From: Acidimicrobiales bacterium
GTDB lineage: Bacteria > Actinomycetota > Acidimicrobiia > Acidimicrobiales > JAKAVM01
NCBI GenBank assembly: GCA_027451785.1
Contig: DAIDIS010000235.1
Location: 1-6,314, forward strand
DNA length: 6,314 nt
Direction: 5' to 3'
Position 1 is the stretch's first letter. Each line of letters begins with the position of its first letter. This document shows, in pieces, positions 5,977-6,314 of this stretch. The notes beneath the pieces were generated by a model. It was not told where the DNA came from. It did no database searches and saw only the letters and a program-made list of their open reading frames with translations. The translations under genes were made by a program, and so were the position numbers.

Positions 5977-6314
5977 ATGAGCAGAAAGTTAAATGGTCCG
6001 AAGGTAGTTCGCGCCCGCGATCGCCAATTTGCCGCTCCCGCCGGGTATTGGCCGATTTGGCTCAGTGTCGCCGTCGACATGGCGAGCTTCGGGATAGTCA
6101 TCCCGATCCTTCCTCTTTTCGCAAAGCATTATGGGCTTTCCGCTGGGTGGATCGGCGTGCTCATCGCTTGCCAACTGGGCAGCCAGGCAATCGCCTCACC
6201 CATTCTGGGTCACTTCTCAGACAAATTCGGCAAGAAGCCGATCATCGTGTTGGCCCTGGCTGGTACCGCTGGAGGTGCCCTCTTGACAGCGTTTGCTCCC
6301 TCCGTACCTTTCTT
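5977..6314 (+). CDS. MFS transporter, N-terminal part (truncated by window end)
   Basis: An open frame of 112 codons runs from ATG 5977 to the window edge without a stop. After a basic cytoplasmic leader (residues 1-23) come three hydrophobic segments (about 25-49, 56-76, 87-107). The first has DMASFGIVIPILPLF, typical of the first helix of drug:H+ antiporter-type MFS proteins, with a buried Asp34. The loop between helices 2 and 3 holds the MFS motif A, GHFSDKFGKKP (78-88), with Gly78, Asp82 and Gly85. It is an integral inner-membrane transporter, and the TetA-like look suggests a drug or metabolite exporter, but the substrate cannot be read from this fragment. The ribosome site is weak: GGGA about 5 nt before the ATG. 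It is transcribed away from sqdB across a shared 75-bp region, so co-regulation is possible but not shown. Confidence 0.85.
   Translation, partial: MSRKLNGPKVVRARDRQFAAPAGYWPIWLSVAVDMASFGIVIPILPLFAKHYGLSAGWIGVLIACQLGSQAIASPILGHFSDKFGKKPIIVLALAGTAGGALLTAFAPSVPF

Overview
The window carries four complete genes and one truncated gene from a bacterium. Base composition is moderately high in GC by eye. Two genes start with TTG behind strong Shine-Dalgarno sites, and the glycosyltransferase resembles actinobacterial relatives. I therefore lean to an actinobacterium, possibly of the Acidimicrobiia type, but this placement is weak and rests on remembered family resemblance.

Layout, left to right. 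A plus-strand gene (48-947) encodes a multi-pass flippase-like protein of the LPG_synthase_TM/UPF0104 type. It converges with, and overlaps by 95 bp, the end of a three-gene minus-strand operon. In transcription order the operon is: a UDP-sulfoquinovose synthase of the SQD1/SqdB/Agl3 family (5901 to 4723, TTG start), a cytoplasmic GT2 glycosyltransferase of the polyprenyl-phosphate sugar synthase type (4733 to 3876, TTG start, 11-nt overlap), and a very large YfhO-family membrane protein of probable GT-C type (3816 to 853). A 75-bp divergent intergenic region separates the synthase from a plus-strand MFS transporter gene (5977 onward) that runs off the window.

How the genes may work together (inference). 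The synthase would make UDP-sulfoquinovose from UDP-glucose and sulfite. The GT2 enzyme would load a sugar, plausibly sulfoquinovose, onto a polyprenyl-phosphate carrier on the inner face of the membrane. The YfhO protein would transfer that sugar to an acceptor outside the membrane. The GT2 plus YfhO pair matches the known 'three-component' extracytoplasmic glycosylation systems of Firmicutes (CsbB/YfhO, GtlA/GtlB). Joining it to a sulfoquinovose synthase suggests sulfonated-sugar decoration of a cell-envelope polymer, protein or lipid. No SqdX- or SqdD-type lipid glycosyltransferase is visible, so ordinary SQDG synthesis is not demonstrated here.

No RNA genes, insertion sequences, CRISPR arrays or origins were seen. 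There is no gene-free stretch longer than 300 bases: the gaps are 47, 59 and 75 bp.
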